A DNA stretch of 29,120 bases from UBA5189 sp035631615 (GCA_035631615.1 DASQIK010000083.1:1-29120); one strand, 5' to 3'. Numbered from the stretch's first letter, positions 1 to 7,049 are shown. Made by a program: numbers and translations. The notes: generated by a model from the letters alone, not told the origin.

Positions 1-1
1 G

Positions 2-829
2 CCCGCGAACCCGGAGGCCGACACCGCTGCCCCCGACACCGCTGCCCCCGACACCGCTGCCCCCGACACCGCTGCCCCCGACACCGCTGCCCCCGACGCC
101 GCGCCCGCGGCTCCGGCCCCGGCGAAGGCACCGCGGGTGAAGGCCGCTGCCGAGAAGGCCGACAAGGCGGACAAGCCCGCCCGCGCCGCGAAGCCGGTCG
201 CAACCGAGGGGGCCCCTGACGCTGCGGCCGCCGCCGACGACGCCAGGGCTGCCGCTGCCCCGACGCCGGCTGCCCCGAAGGTTGCCGGCCCGCGCGGGCT
301 CCGCATTCGCTACACGGACGAGGTCGTGCCGGCGCTGGTCAAGCAGTTCGAGTACGCCAACCCGAACCAGGTGCCGAAGCTCGCGAAGATCGTGGTGAAC
401 GTCGGGCTCGGCGAGGCGCTGACGAACGCAAAGGCCATCGACGCCGCGTCCGGCGACATCGTGGCGATCACCGGCCAGAAGCCGATCGTGACCAAGGCCA
501 GGCGCTCCATCGCCCAGTTCCACGTACGGACCAACAACCCGATCGGCCTCAAGGTCACGCTCCGTGGCCAGCGCATGTGGGACTTCCTGGAGCGGCTGAC
601 CCTGCTCACCCTGCCCCGCATCCGCGACTTCCGCGGGATTCCGAGCAAGTCGTTCGACGGCCGCGGCAACTACTCACTCGGGATGCGCGAGCAGATCGCC
701 TTCCCCGAGATCGATTACGACAAGGTGGACCGTCTCCGCGGGCTGGAGATCAGCATCGTGACGACGGCGAAGTCCGACGAGGAGTCGAAGCGTCTGCTCG
801 AGCTCCTCGGCATGCCCTTTGCCGGGTAG
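2..829 (+). CDS. rplE: 50S ribosomal protein L5 (uL5), 5'-partial, with long Ala/Pro-rich N-terminal extension
   Basis: L5 binds 5S rRNA and forms part of the central protuberance of the 50S subunit. The conserved core runs from about position 302 (RIRYTDEVVPAL) to the stop at 827-829, about 175 codons, the usual full length of L5. Core motifs include KIVVNVGLGEA, ITGQKPIVTKARRSIA and RDFRGI near the middle. Upstream, the frame stays open to the window edge and encodes at least 100 further residues rich in Ala, Pro, Asp and Lys, including five DTAAP units. GTG at 137 is a possible start but has no clear ribosome-binding site, and the repetitive coding continues in frame before it, so I treat the gene as incomplete at its 5' end. 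A fusion to, or long tail on, the gene before it (normally rplX) cannot be excluded. rpsN follows after 8 bp. Confidence 0.93.
   Translation, partial: PANPEADTAAPDTAAPDTAAPDTAAPDTAAPDAAPAAPAPAKAPRVKAAAEKADKADKPARAAKPVATEGAPDAAAAADDARAAAAPTPAAPKVAGPRGLRIRYTDEVVPALVKQFEYANPNQVPKLAKIVVNVGLGEALTNAKAIDAASGDIVAITGQKPIVTKARRSIAQFHVRTNNPIGLKVTLRGQRMWDFLERLTLLTLPRIRDFRGIPSKSFDGRGNYSLGMREQIAFPEIDYDKVDRLRGLEISIVTTAKSDEESKRLLELLGMPFAG
20..94 (+). repeat. 15-bp tandem repeat, five perfect copies, inside the rplE extension
   Basis: The unit GACACCGCTGCCCCC is repeated five times without a mismatch at 20-34, 35-49, 50-64, 65-79 and 80-94, followed by a decayed unit. The unit is a multiple of three and encodes DTAAP in the L5 frame, so copy-number change would keep the frame. 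It is a coding minisatellite rather than CRISPR, since there are no spacers. Confidence 0.95.
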
Positions 830-837
830 GGGAGACG

Positions 838-1023
838 ATGGCCAAGAAATCGATGATCGCAAAGGCAAAGCGGACGCCGAAGTTCGCCGTCCGGGGCTAC
901 CACCGCTGTGTCGTGTGCGGCCGGCCGCGCGCATTCATGCGTCGCTTCAACCTGTGCCGCATCTGCTTCCGGGAGCGCGCCCTGGTGGGTGAACTGCCGG
1001 GCGTCACCAAGTCGAGCTGGTAG
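838..1023 (+). CDS. rpsN: 30S ribosomal protein S14 type Z (uS14)
   Basis: S14 is a late-assembling protein of the 30S head. The product is 61 residues, the short zinc-binding form, with two CxxC pairs: CVVC at residues 22-25 or so and CRIC about 15 residues later. The start MAKKSMIAKAKR and the end GELPGVTKSSW are typical of the family. ATG at 838 is preceded by GGGGAGA, a good ribosome-binding site, 8 bp after the rplE stop. The gene lies in its normal spc-operon position between rplE and rpsH. Confidence 0.97.
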   Translation: MAKKSMIAKAKRTPKFAVRGYHRCVVCGRPRAFMRRFNLCRICFRERALVGELPGVTKSSW

Positions 1024-1029
1024 GTCCAG

Positions 1030-1428
1030 ATGAACATCTCCGATCCGATCGCCGACATGCTCACCCGCGTTCGCAACGCGTCCCGCGCGCACCACACCGA
1101 CGTGGTCGTGCCGGCCTCGCGCACCAAGCGCGAGATCGCGCGAATCCTCAAGGCCGAGGGCTTCATCGCCGAGGTCACCGAGGAGCAGGCCGGCCCGGGC
1201 AAGGTGCTGCGCATCACGCTGCGCTACGTCGACGGCAAGGTACCTGTCGTGTCTGGCCTCAAGCGCGTGAGCAAGCCCGGCCTCCGGGTGTACGCCGCGA
1301 AGACGGACATCCCCCGGGTCCTGGGCGGTCTCGGCATCGTCATCGTCAGCACGAGCCAGGGCATCATGACCGGCGCGCAGGCCCGCAAGGCCCAGCTCGG
1401 CGGCGAAGTCCTCGCGTACGTCTGGTAG
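1030..1428 (+). CDS. rpsH: 30S ribosomal protein S8 (uS8)
   Basis: S8 binds the central domain of 16S rRNA and, in bacteria where this is known, its own spc mRNA. The 132-residue product matches the family length. It begins MNISDPIADMLTRVRNA, the standard S8 N-terminus, and contains the STSQGIMTGAQARK segment and the terminal GGEVLAYVW that form the RNA-binding C-terminal domain. The start is 6 bp after the rpsN stop. The ribosome-binding site is weak, which is consistent with translational coupling to rpsN. I saw no obvious S8-type regulatory hairpin in the part of the operon that is visible. Confidence 0.97.
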   Translation: MNISDPIADMLTRVRNASRAHHTDVVVPASRTKREIARILKAEGFIAEVTEEQAGPGKVLRITLRYVDGKVPVVSGLKRVSKPGLRVYAAKTDIPRVLGGLGIVIVSTSQGIMTGAQARKAQLGGEVLAYVW

Positions 1429-1433
1429 CCGAG

Positions 1434-1985
1434 ATGTCTCGAATCGGACGCCTGCCCATTGCCGTGCCTGCCGGGGTCGACGTGTCGATCGACGGCCATC
1501 ACGTCACGGTCAAGGGGCCCAGGGGCACCCTCGATCGCGAGCTCCACGCCGAGATCGGCGTCGCCCGCGATGGCGACGACATCGTCGTGACGCGCCCGTC
1601 GGAGGCCAAGACGCACAAGCAGCTCCACGGCCTCACCCGAACGCTCGTGAACAACATGGTGGTCGGCGTGACCACCGGCTACCGCAAGCCGCTCGAGATC
1701 ACCGGAGTCGGCTATCGTGCAGCGCTCGTCGGGCGCAAGCTGCAGCTGAACCTCGGCTACAGCCACCCCATCGAGATCGATCCGCCGTCGGGGATCAGCT
1801 TCGAGGTCGAGAACCCCACGAAGCTCGCCGTCATCGGCATCGACAAGGAGCTCGTCGGCGAGATCGCTGCGCGAGTCCGCGCGACCCGAAAGCCCGAGCC
1901 GTACAAGGGCAAGGGTGTCCGCTACGCCGGCGAGGTGATCCGTCGCAAGGCGGGCAAGGCCGGCAAGATCGGCGGCAAGAAGTAA
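1434..1985 (+). CDS. rplF: 50S ribosomal protein L6 (uL6)
   Basis: L6 sits near the factor-binding site of the 50S subunit beside the sarcin-ricin loop. The product is 183 residues, normal for the family, with the N-terminus MSRIGRLPIAVPAGV and two successive L6 domains. The C-terminal signature KPEPYKGKGVRYAGE is present, followed by a Lys/Gly-rich end. ATG at 1434 lies 5 bp after the rpsH stop. Order and spacing fit the spc operon. Confidence 0.97.
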   Translation: MSRIGRLPIAVPAGVDVSIDGHHVTVKGPRGTLDRELHAEIGVARDGDDIVVTRPSEAKTHKQLHGLTRTLVNNMVVGVTTGYRKPLEITGVGYRAALVGRKLQLNLGYSHPIEIDPPSGISFEVENPTKLAVIGIDKELVGEIAARVRATRKPEPYKGKGVRYAGEVIRRKAGKAGKIGGKK

Positions 1986-2016
1986 CCCGCCGAGCAGGAG
2001 ACCGAGGAACCACCGC

Positions 2017-2379
2017 ATGACCGCACCGACCAGCCGCGGGATGGCCCGCCAGAAGCGCCACGATCGCCTCCGCCTGAAGGTGGCGGGCGATGCGGCGCGT
2101 CCGCGTCTCGCGGTCTTCCGCAGCCTGAACCACATCTACGCCCAGGTCATCGACGACGCCGCCGGGCGGACGCTCGCCGCGGCCTCGTCGCTCGAGGCCG
2201 AGCTCAAGTCGGCCAAGGGCACCAAGTCCGCCGAGGCCACCGCGGTCGGCCGGCTCGTCGCGCAGCGGGCCAAGGCAGCCGGCGTCGGCCAGGTCGTCTT
2301 CGACCGGGCCGGGTTCCGCTACCACGGTCGCATCAAGTCACTCGCGGACGCGGCACGCGAAGCCGGCCTGGATTTCTGA
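2017..2379 (+). CDS. rplR: 50S ribosomal protein L18 (uL18)
   Basis: L18 binds 5S rRNA with L5. The product is 120 residues as usual, with RPRLAVFRS near the start, an IYAQVIDD strand, and the C-terminal YHGRIKSLADAAREAG, all diagnostic. A second in-frame ATG at 2041 (MARQKRH) could also be the start. I prefer 2017 because GCAGGAGACCGAGGA lies upstream, though at somewhat long spacing. The 31-bp gap after rplF is the longest so far in the operon. Confidence 0.96.
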   Translation: MTAPTSRGMARQKRHDRLRLKVAGDAARPRLAVFRSLNHIYAQVIDDAAGRTLAAASSLEAELKSAKGTKSAEATAVGRLVAQRAKAAGVGQVVFDRAGFRYHGRIKSLADAAREAGLDF

Positions 2380-2389
2380 GGAGCCCACC

Positions 2390-2923
2390 GTGCCACGAAT
2401 TGACGCCAACAAGCTGACGCTCGAAGAGCGCGTCGTCCAGATCAACCGGGTCGCCAAGGTCGTCAAGGGCGGCCGGCGGTTCAGCTTCAGCGCGGTCATC
2501 GTCGTCGGCGACGGCGCGGGCCACGTCGGCGTCGGGCTGGGCAAGGCGGGCGAGGTGCCCGAGGCGATCCGGAAGGGCGTCGAGGACGCCAAGAAGAACA
2601 TCATCAAGATCCCCATGGTCGGGACGACGATCCCGCACGAGGTCCGGACCGTGTTCGCGGCCAGCAACGTCCTCCTCAAGCCTGCCAGCCAGGGCACCGG
2701 CGTCATCGCCGGCGGCTCGGTGCGAGCAGTGGTCGAGGCCGCCGGCATCCGCGACATCCTGTCCAAGGTGTACGGCTCGACGAATCCGGTCAACGTGACC
2801 CGGGCCACGCTCGAGGGCCTGCGCAGCCTCCACTCTGCCGCCGAGCTCAGCGCGCGGCGAGGCGTGCCGGTTCGGCTGCACATCGCCGGCCAGCCGATGG
2901 CCGAGGCCGCGAATGGCCGCTAG
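2390..2923 (+). CDS. rpsE: 30S ribosomal protein S5 (uS5)
   Basis: S5 acts in mRNA unwinding and decoding accuracy. The product is 177 residues from GTG at 2390, with GAGGAGCCC as ribosome-binding site overlapping the rplR stop. The N-terminal double-stranded RNA-binding domain starts LEERVVQINRVAKVVKGG and carries VGDGAGHVGVGLGKAGEVP. The C-terminal domain has GSVRAVVEAAGIRDIL and GSTNPVNV. Length and domain order are ordinary for the family. Its 3' end overlaps the rpmD start by 11 bp. Confidence 0.97.
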   Translation: MPRIDANKLTLEERVVQINRVAKVVKGGRRFSFSAVIVVGDGAGHVGVGLGKAGEVPEAIRKGVEDAKKNIIKIPMVGTTIPHEVRTVFAASNVLLKPASQGTGVIAGGSVRAVVEAAGIRDILSKVYGSTNPVNVTRATLEGLRSLHSAAELSARRGVPVRLHIAGQPMAEAANGR

Positions 2924-3260
2924 GACCGCGGCGGAGACCCTCCGCGTGACCCAGATCAAGAGCTCGATCAGCCACATCGCCCGCAACCGGGCCACCCTGC
3001 GGGCGCTCGGCCTGCACGGGATCGGCTCGTCGGTCGAGGTGCCCGCCAACGACGCGACCCGGGGCATGGTCCGCCAGGTCCGCTTCCTCGTGAGCATCGA
3101 GGAGTCGGGCGGCAGTTCGAAATCCGCCGCCGCTCAGCCGAGAGCGGCCCAAGGCGGCGACGAGCACCCGAGCGAGCGCACTTCCGGTGTGCGTGAGGGA
3201 GGGCGCGCAGGCGCCAACGCAGGGCCGCGCCGGATCAGTGGCGGCGAGGAGAAGGCATGA
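2913..3260 (+). CDS. rpmD: 50S ribosomal protein L30 (uL30) with a 47-residue C-terminal tail
   Basis: The L30 core lies at about residues 10-68: LRVTQIKSSISHIARNRATL, then GLHGIGSSVEVP and MVRQVRFLVSIEE. Bacterial L30 is normally about 60 residues, and this product is 115 from ATG 2913, or 104 from the in-frame GTG at 2946. The extra 47 residues are Gly/Ala/Arg/Glu-rich and disordered-looking. The frame remains open until TGA 3258-3260, which overlaps the rplO ATG in an ATGA junction, so the extended form is probably what is translated. Much of the tail coincides with a dispersed repeat also found between secY and adk, so the tail may derive from spacer DNA. Confidence 0.9.
   Translation: MAARTAAETLRVTQIKSSISHIARNRATLRALGLHGIGSSVEVPANDATRGMVRQVRFLVSIEESGGSSKSAAAQPRAAQGGDEHPSERTSGVREGGRAGANAGPRRISGGEEKA
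3151..3231 (+). repeat. Dispersed GC-rich repeat, copy A (within the rpmD tail)
   Basis: About 80 bp beginning AAGGCGGCGACGAGC can be aligned by eye with 5398-5482. Both copies share a small hairpin, CGCAC (3177-3181) pairing with GTGCG (3189-3193), with different loops (TTCCGGT here). Shared blocks on either side are GAG-rich on the right (GTGCGTGAG, GAGGG) and end in GCGCC(A/G)ACGC. Here the repeat is read as protein; the other copy is non-coding. Confidence 0.6.
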
Positions 3261-4072
3261 AGCTCCACGATCTGAAGCCAGCGCCGGGCTCGCGCAAGGC
3301 GAAGCGCCGCGTTGGGCGCGGCATCGCCGCGGGCCAGGGCAAGACGGCGGGTCGCGGCACCAAGGGCCAGAAGGCCCGCGCGGGCGGCTCGATTCCGGCC
3401 TGGTTCGAGGGCGGCCAGACGCCGCTCCACCAGCGCATCCCGAAGCTGCGGGGCTTCAAGAACCCGTTCAAGGTCCAGTACGAGGTCGTCAACCTCGGCG
3501 ACATCGCGCGCCTCGTCGAGGCGGGCGAGCTCGAGGCGGGCGACATGCCCGGTTCGAAGGGCGCCAGGAAGGGCACCGCGCCGATCACGGTCAACCAGGA
3601 GATCCTGCGCGCAGCCGGCCTCGTCCGACGCCTCGACCGGCCGATGAAGGTCCTCGGTGGCGGAGGCGACCTGTCGGCGGCGCTGTTCGTGGTCGCGGAC
3701 GCGTTCAGCGCGAACGCCCGCTCGAAGATCGAGGGCGCCGGCGGGACCGTGTCCGTCCTGGAGGTCCCGGACGCCAAACGCGCCGCACTCGGCATCGATG
3801 CCGAGCCGGAGGCCGCGGGCGAGCCCGTTGCAGACGCCGCCAACGACGCCGAGGCCGAATCCGAGGCCGAGCCGGCCGAGGCGAAGCCATCGAAGGCCGC
3901 GGGCGCGCCCAAGGCGTCGGCCAAGCCCGCGAAGGCTGTCGCCGCCACGAAGCCGGCAGCCACGAAGCCCGAAGCTGCGAAGGCCACAGCCGCGAAGCCC
4001 GCCGCGAAGCCTGCTGCGAAGACGCCCGCCGCCCGTAAGCCCCGCGCGACCAAGCCCGACGCGGACGCGTAG
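3257..4072 (+). CDS. rplO: 50S ribosomal protein L15 (uL15) with a long Ala/Lys/Pro-rich tail
   Basis: L15 is a late-assembly protein of the 50S subunit. The core is at about residues 1-180: MKLHDLKPAPGSRKAKRRVG, GQGKTAGRGTKGQKAR, FEGGQTPLHQRIPKLRGF and the C-terminal half ending near GGTVSVLEV. Bacterial L15 is normally near 150 residues, while this product is 271. Residues 180-210 are strongly acidic (Glu/Ala) and 211-271 are Ala/Lys/Pro repeats resembling histone H1-type tails. The ATG overlaps the rpmD stop (ATGA) and has GAGGAGAAGG upstream. The tail uses the same high-GC codons as the core, with no frameshift visible. Confidence 0.95.
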   Translation: MKLHDLKPAPGSRKAKRRVGRGIAAGQGKTAGRGTKGQKARAGGSIPAWFEGGQTPLHQRIPKLRGFKNPFKVQYEVVNLGDIARLVEAGELEAGDMPGSKGARKGTAPITVNQEILRAAGLVRRLDRPMKVLGGGGDLSAALFVVADAFSANARSKIEGAGGTVSVLEVPDAKRAALGIDAEPEAAGEPVADAANDAEAESEAEPAEAKPSKAAGAPKASAKPAKAVAATKPAATKPEAAKATAAKPAAKPAAKTPAARKPRATKPDADA

Positions 4073-4077
4073 CGACC

Positions 4078-5358
4078 GTGTTCGAGTCGCTGCTCAACGC
4101 GTTCCGCGCGCCGGACATCCGGCGCCGGATCCTGTTCGTCCTCGGGATCCTGGTCGTCTACCGGGTCCTGGCGCAGGTACCGCTCCCGGGCATCGATCGC
4201 GCCGCGCTGGCGGACTTCTTCAAGAACAACTCCGCGTTCGGCATCCTCGACCTGTTCGCCGGCGGGGGCCTGTCGCAGCTCTCGATCGTCGGGCTGGCGA
4301 TGAACCCGTACATCAACGCCTCGATCATCATGCAACTGATGGCGGGCGTGATCCCGTCGCTCCAGGCGCTCAGCCGCGAGGGTGAGTACGGCCGCCAGAA
4401 GCTGAACCAGTACACCCGCTACCTGACCGTGCCGATGGCGCTCCTCCAGGCGTTCGGCATCCTGTCCGCGCTGTCCGCCAAGAACGTGATCATCGGCGGC
4501 TTCGGCCTGGGGATGGCCTCGAGCTGGGTCCAGATGGTGACGATGGTTGCCGGCGCGGTGGTCCTGATGTGGCTCGGCGAGCTGATCACCGAGAAGGGCA
4601 TCGGCAACGGCATCAGCTTCATCATCTTCGCCGGCATCGTGAGCCGCGCGCCGGCCGGCGTGCTCGCCGTCCTCCAGCAGCCGTCGCCGCGCGACATCGT
4701 CCTCTTTGCCATCCTGGCGATCGTCGCGGTCGCGGTGATCATCTACATCCAGGAGGGCCAGCGGCGGATCCCGATCCAATATGCGAGCCGGGTCCGAGGC
4801 AGACGCATGTACCAGGGCGGCCAGACGTTCCTGCCGCTTCGGGTCAACCTCGCCGGCGTCATCCCGATCATCTTCGCCATCAGCATCCTGGCCTTCCCGG
4901 GCCAGCTCGCCGCGTACTTCTCGTTCTCGAACGTGCAGGCCATCCAGGATGTCGCGAAGGCGATCGGTTCGTTCCTGTCGCCGACGTCGATCCAGTACTC
5001 GATCATCTACTTCCTGCTGACCGTCGGGTTCACGTACTTCTACACCGCCTTCACGTTCAAGCCCGACGAGACGGCCGAGAACCTGCGCAAGAACGGCGGC
5101 TTCATCCCGGGCATCCGGCCGGGCCGCCCCACGCAGGAGTACCTGGGCCGCGTCGTCAGCCGGATCACCCTGGCAGGCGCGCTGTTCCTCGGCGTGGTCG
5201 CGGTCGCGCCGGTCCTCGCCGGCGTGCTCGACAGCAGCCTGCAGGGGATCGCGATCGGTGGCACCGGCCTCCTGATCGTGGTCTCGGTCGTGGTCGAGAC
5301 CATGAAACAGATCGAAGCCCAGCTCATGATGCGCAACTACGAAGGGTTCATCCGCTAG
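4078..5358 (+). CDS. secY: Preprotein translocase subunit SecY
   Basis: SecY is the channel subunit of the Sec translocon in the cytoplasmic membrane. The product is 426 residues with the expected ten hydrophobic segments. The N-terminus MFESLLNAFRAPDIRRRILF leads into the first helix, and VPLPGID and the plug-region FAGGGLSQLSIVGLAM follow. KGIGNGISFIIFAGIV lies mid-protein, and the last cytoplasmic loop holds GFIPGIRPGRPTQEYL, the conserved Arg-rich ribosome/SecA contact. The end, AQLMMRNYEGFIR, is typical. The start is GTG 5 bp after the rplO stop, with no strong ribosome-binding site. Confidence 0.98.
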   Translation: MFESLLNAFRAPDIRRRILFVLGILVVYRVLAQVPLPGIDRAALADFFKNNSAFGILDLFAGGGLSQLSIVGLAMNPYINASIIMQLMAGVIPSLQALSREGEYGRQKLNQYTRYLTVPMALLQAFGILSALSAKNVIIGGFGLGMASSWVQMVTMVAGAVVLMWLGELITEKGIGNGISFIIFAGIVSRAPAGVLAVLQQPSPRDIVLFAILAIVAVAVIIYIQEGQRRIPIQYASRVRGRRMYQGGQTFLPLRVNLAGVIPIIFAISILAFPGQLAAYFSFSNVQAIQDVAKAIGSFLSPTSIQYSIIYFLLTVGFTYFYTAFTFKPDETAENLRKNGGFIPGIRPGRPTQEYLGRVVSRITLAGALFLGVVAVAPVLAGVLDSSLQGIAIGGTGLLIVVSVVVETMKQIEAQLMMRNYEGFIR

Positions 5359-5366
5359 CTGCGGAT
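5350..5366 (+). terminator. Hairpin spanning the secY stop codon
   Basis: ATCCGC (5350-5355) pairs perfectly with GCGGAT (5361-5366) around the loop TAGCT, which contains the secY stop codon. There is no clear U-run after it, so it may be a weak terminator or attenuator, an RNA-processing site, or chance. Confidence 0.35.
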
Positions 5367-5397
5367 TGATCATCGGCGGAGATGGCGAGGTCAGCGC

Positions 5398-5482
5398 AAG
5401 GCGACGCCAAGCGATCGAGCGGAGCGCACTCGAACGTGCGTGAGCGAGGGAGCGCGGGCGCCGACGCCACGATGGCCCGCCA
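5398..5482 (+). repeat. Dispersed GC-rich repeat, copy B (secY-adk spacer)
   Basis: This occupies most of the 142-bp gap between secY and adk. It matches copy A by eye and has the same hairpin stem CGCAC (5425-5429) and GTGCG (5436-5440), with loop TCGAAC. I see no gene in the spacer, nor a convincing promoter. Confidence 0.6.
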
Positions 5483-5500
5483 GGTCCGCCGAGTCCGCCG

Positions 5501-6166
5501 ATGACCGTCGCCATTCTTCTGGGGGCGCCGGGAGCGGGCAAGGGGACCCAGGCACCCCTCCTTGCCGCGAGCCTCGGCGTGCCCGTCCTCGCGTCCGGTG
5601 ATCTGCTGCGTGCGGAGGTTGCCAGCGGCACCGAGATCGGCCGCCAGGTCGACGCGATCATGCGCTCCGGCGACCTCGTCCCCGACGCGCTGATGGCCCG
5701 CCTGTTCCTGGCCCGCCTCGACAAGGATGACGCCGCCCGCGGCGCGATCCTCGACGGCTTCCCGCGAACGCGACCCCAGGCCGAGGCGCTCGATGCCGCG
5801 CTCATCGAGTCCGGCAGGCCGGTCGATCGAGCGCTGCTCATCGAGGTCCCGATCGAGGACCTCATCGGCCGCTTCCGCGGCCGGCTCATTTGCAGGGCCG
5901 GCGGGCACGTCTACAACGAGTGGTTCAAGCCGCCGATCGTGTGGGGCGTCTGCGATGTCGACGGCTCCGAGCTCGTCCATCGCGCGGACGACGCCGAGGA
6001 GACGGTTCGCGCCCGCATGGAGCAGCAGCTCGGGCCGCTCCACGACGTTGCCGAGTACTACCGCGAGCACGGCATCCTGACGCCGGTCGACGGGCTCCGC
6101 CCGATCGAGGACGTCGCTGCGTCGCTGCTCGAGGCCCTCGGCCGGCCGGCCAGCGCGGCGCAGTGA
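5501..6166 (+). CDS. adk: Adenylate kinase with an incomplete zinc-type LID
   Basis: Adenylate kinase interconverts ATP + AMP and 2 ADP in the cytosol. The P-loop GAPGAGKGT is at residues 8-16, SGDLLRAEV follows in the AMP-binding part, and DGFPRTRPQAEAL lies near residues 85-97. The long-LID form is present: 221 residues, with IVWGVCDVDGSEL closing the LID. Zinc-type LIDs use C-x2-C...C-x2-C/D. Here the ligand positions read C131, G134, C151 and D154, so the second ligand is Gly, followed by Gly and His136. ATG 5501 has no obvious ribosome-binding site. The stop overlaps the map start (GTGA). Confidence 0.97.
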   Translation: MTVAILLGAPGAGKGTQAPLLAASLGVPVLASGDLLRAEVASGTEIGRQVDAIMRSGDLVPDALMARLFLARLDKDDAARGAILDGFPRTRPQAEALDAALIESGRPVDRALLIEVPIEDLIGRFRGRLICRAGGHVYNEWFKPPIVWGVCDVDGSELVHRADDAEETVRARMEQQLGPLHDVAEYYREHGILTPVDGLRPIEDVAASLLEALGRPASAAQ

Positions 6167-6942
6167 TCACGAGGAAGTCGGCCGCAGAGATCGAGAAGAT
6201 GCGGCGTGCCGGGCGGATCGTCGCGGAGGTCCTGGCCCTCATCGAATCGGAGCTTCGACCCGGCATCTCGACCGGCCAGCTCGACGCCATGGCCGAGCGC
6301 CACATCCGCGGCGCGGGGGCGGTCCCGTCGTTCAAGGGCTACCTCGGTGGGGGCCGGTACGGCAAGGGCCCGAAGGCGTTTCCTGCCAGCACCTGCATCT
6401 CGATCGACAGCGAGGTGGTCCACGGGATCCCGGGTGACCGGACCATCCGCGCGGGCGCGCTCGTGTCCGTGGACGTGGGCGCGATCCTCGATGGCTGGCA
6501 TGGCGACGGTGCCCGGACGTTCATGGTCGGCGAGGTACCGGCCAAGGCGCGCGAGCTCGTCGAGGCAACCCAGCTGGCGATCATGGCCGGCATCGCCGCA
6601 GCGAACCCGGGCGGCCGCGTCGGTGACATCTCGGCCGCCGTCGAGGACATCGGCAAGGCCCACGGCTTCGGGATCGTCCGGCCGTTCGTCGGCCACGGCA
6701 TCGGCACCGAGATGCACCAGGACCCGCAGGTCCCGAACTACCGCACCGGTTCCCGCGGCCCCGAGCTCCAGCCCGGCATGTGCCTCGCCATCGAGCCGAT
6801 GTTCACCCTCGGTGACGGCGACGTGTACGTCGAGGCCGACGGCTGGACCGTCTCCACCGCCGACGACACCCTGGCCGCCCACTTCGAGCACACCATCGCC
6901 ATCACCGCATCCGGCCCAGAGATCCTCACCACCATCGCATGA
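6163..6942 (+). CDS. map: Methionine aminopeptidase, type I
   Basis: Removes the initiator Met from nascent proteins. The 259-residue product has the pita-bread fold ligands in order: D104 (VSVDVGA), D115 (WHGDGART), H178 (VGHGIGTEMH), E211 (AIEPMF) and E242 (HFEHTIAI). The start is GTG 6163, overlapping the adk stop by 4 bp and giving VITRKSAAEIEKMRRAG, the normal N-terminus. The frame stays open upstream through adk, but that part has no family match. It has no N-terminal SH3/zinc extension. The pair adk-map after secY is standard spc-operon order. Confidence 0.97.
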   Translation: MITRKSAAEIEKMRRAGRIVAEVLALIESELRPGISTGQLDAMAERHIRGAGAVPSFKGYLGGGRYGKGPKAFPASTCISIDSEVVHGIPGDRTIRAGALVSVDVGAILDGWHGDGARTFMVGEVPAKARELVEATQLAIMAGIAAANPGGRVGDISAAVEDIGKAHGFGIVRPFVGHGIGTEMHQDPQVPNYRTGSRGPELQPGMCLAIEPMFTLGDGDVYVEADGWTVSTADDTLAAHFEHTIAITASGPEILTTIA

Positions 6943-6982
6943 GCATCGGGATGCCGCAGCGACGGGATCAGGCCAACGACTG

Positions 6983-7001
6983 GGCGGCACCCGCAGCCGC
7001 C
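6983..7001 (+). terminator. GC-rich hairpin downstream of map
   Basis: GGCGGC (6983-6988) pairs with GCCGCC (6996-7001) around ACCCGCA, about 40 bp after the map stop and just before the infA promoter. No U-run follows. It is a possible intrinsic terminator of the reduced type seen in high-GC bacteria. Confidence 0.35.
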
Positions 7002-7007
7002 GGGCCG

Positions 7008-7037
7008 TTGCCACGATCAGCCGATTGCTGATAAGAT
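7008..7037 (+). promoter_or_regulatory. Likely sigma70-type promoter for the infA operon
   Basis: TTGCCA (7008-7013) is followed after 18 bp by TAAGAT (7032-7037); GATAAG (7030-7035) is an alternative at 16 bp. The stretch GATTGCTGATAAGATG is unusually AT-rich for this window and lies in the 160-bp gap between map and infA, the longest non-coding stretch here. Confidence 0.6.
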
Positions 7038-7049
7038 GCGCTTTCGTGT

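Noticed and set aside
20..94. Short repeats as a possible CRISPR array
   Set aside because: The units are directly adjacent with no spacers and are in frame inside rplE.
137..139. GTG 137 as the definite rplE start
   Set aside because: There is no clear ribosome-binding site and the same low-complexity coding continues in frame upstream to the window edge, so the start is left open.
5890..6162. An N-terminal extension of methionine aminopeptidase reading back into adk
   Set aside because: The extra part is an out-of-frame translation of adk without family features; GTG 6163 gives the normal N-terminus and a GTGA junction.
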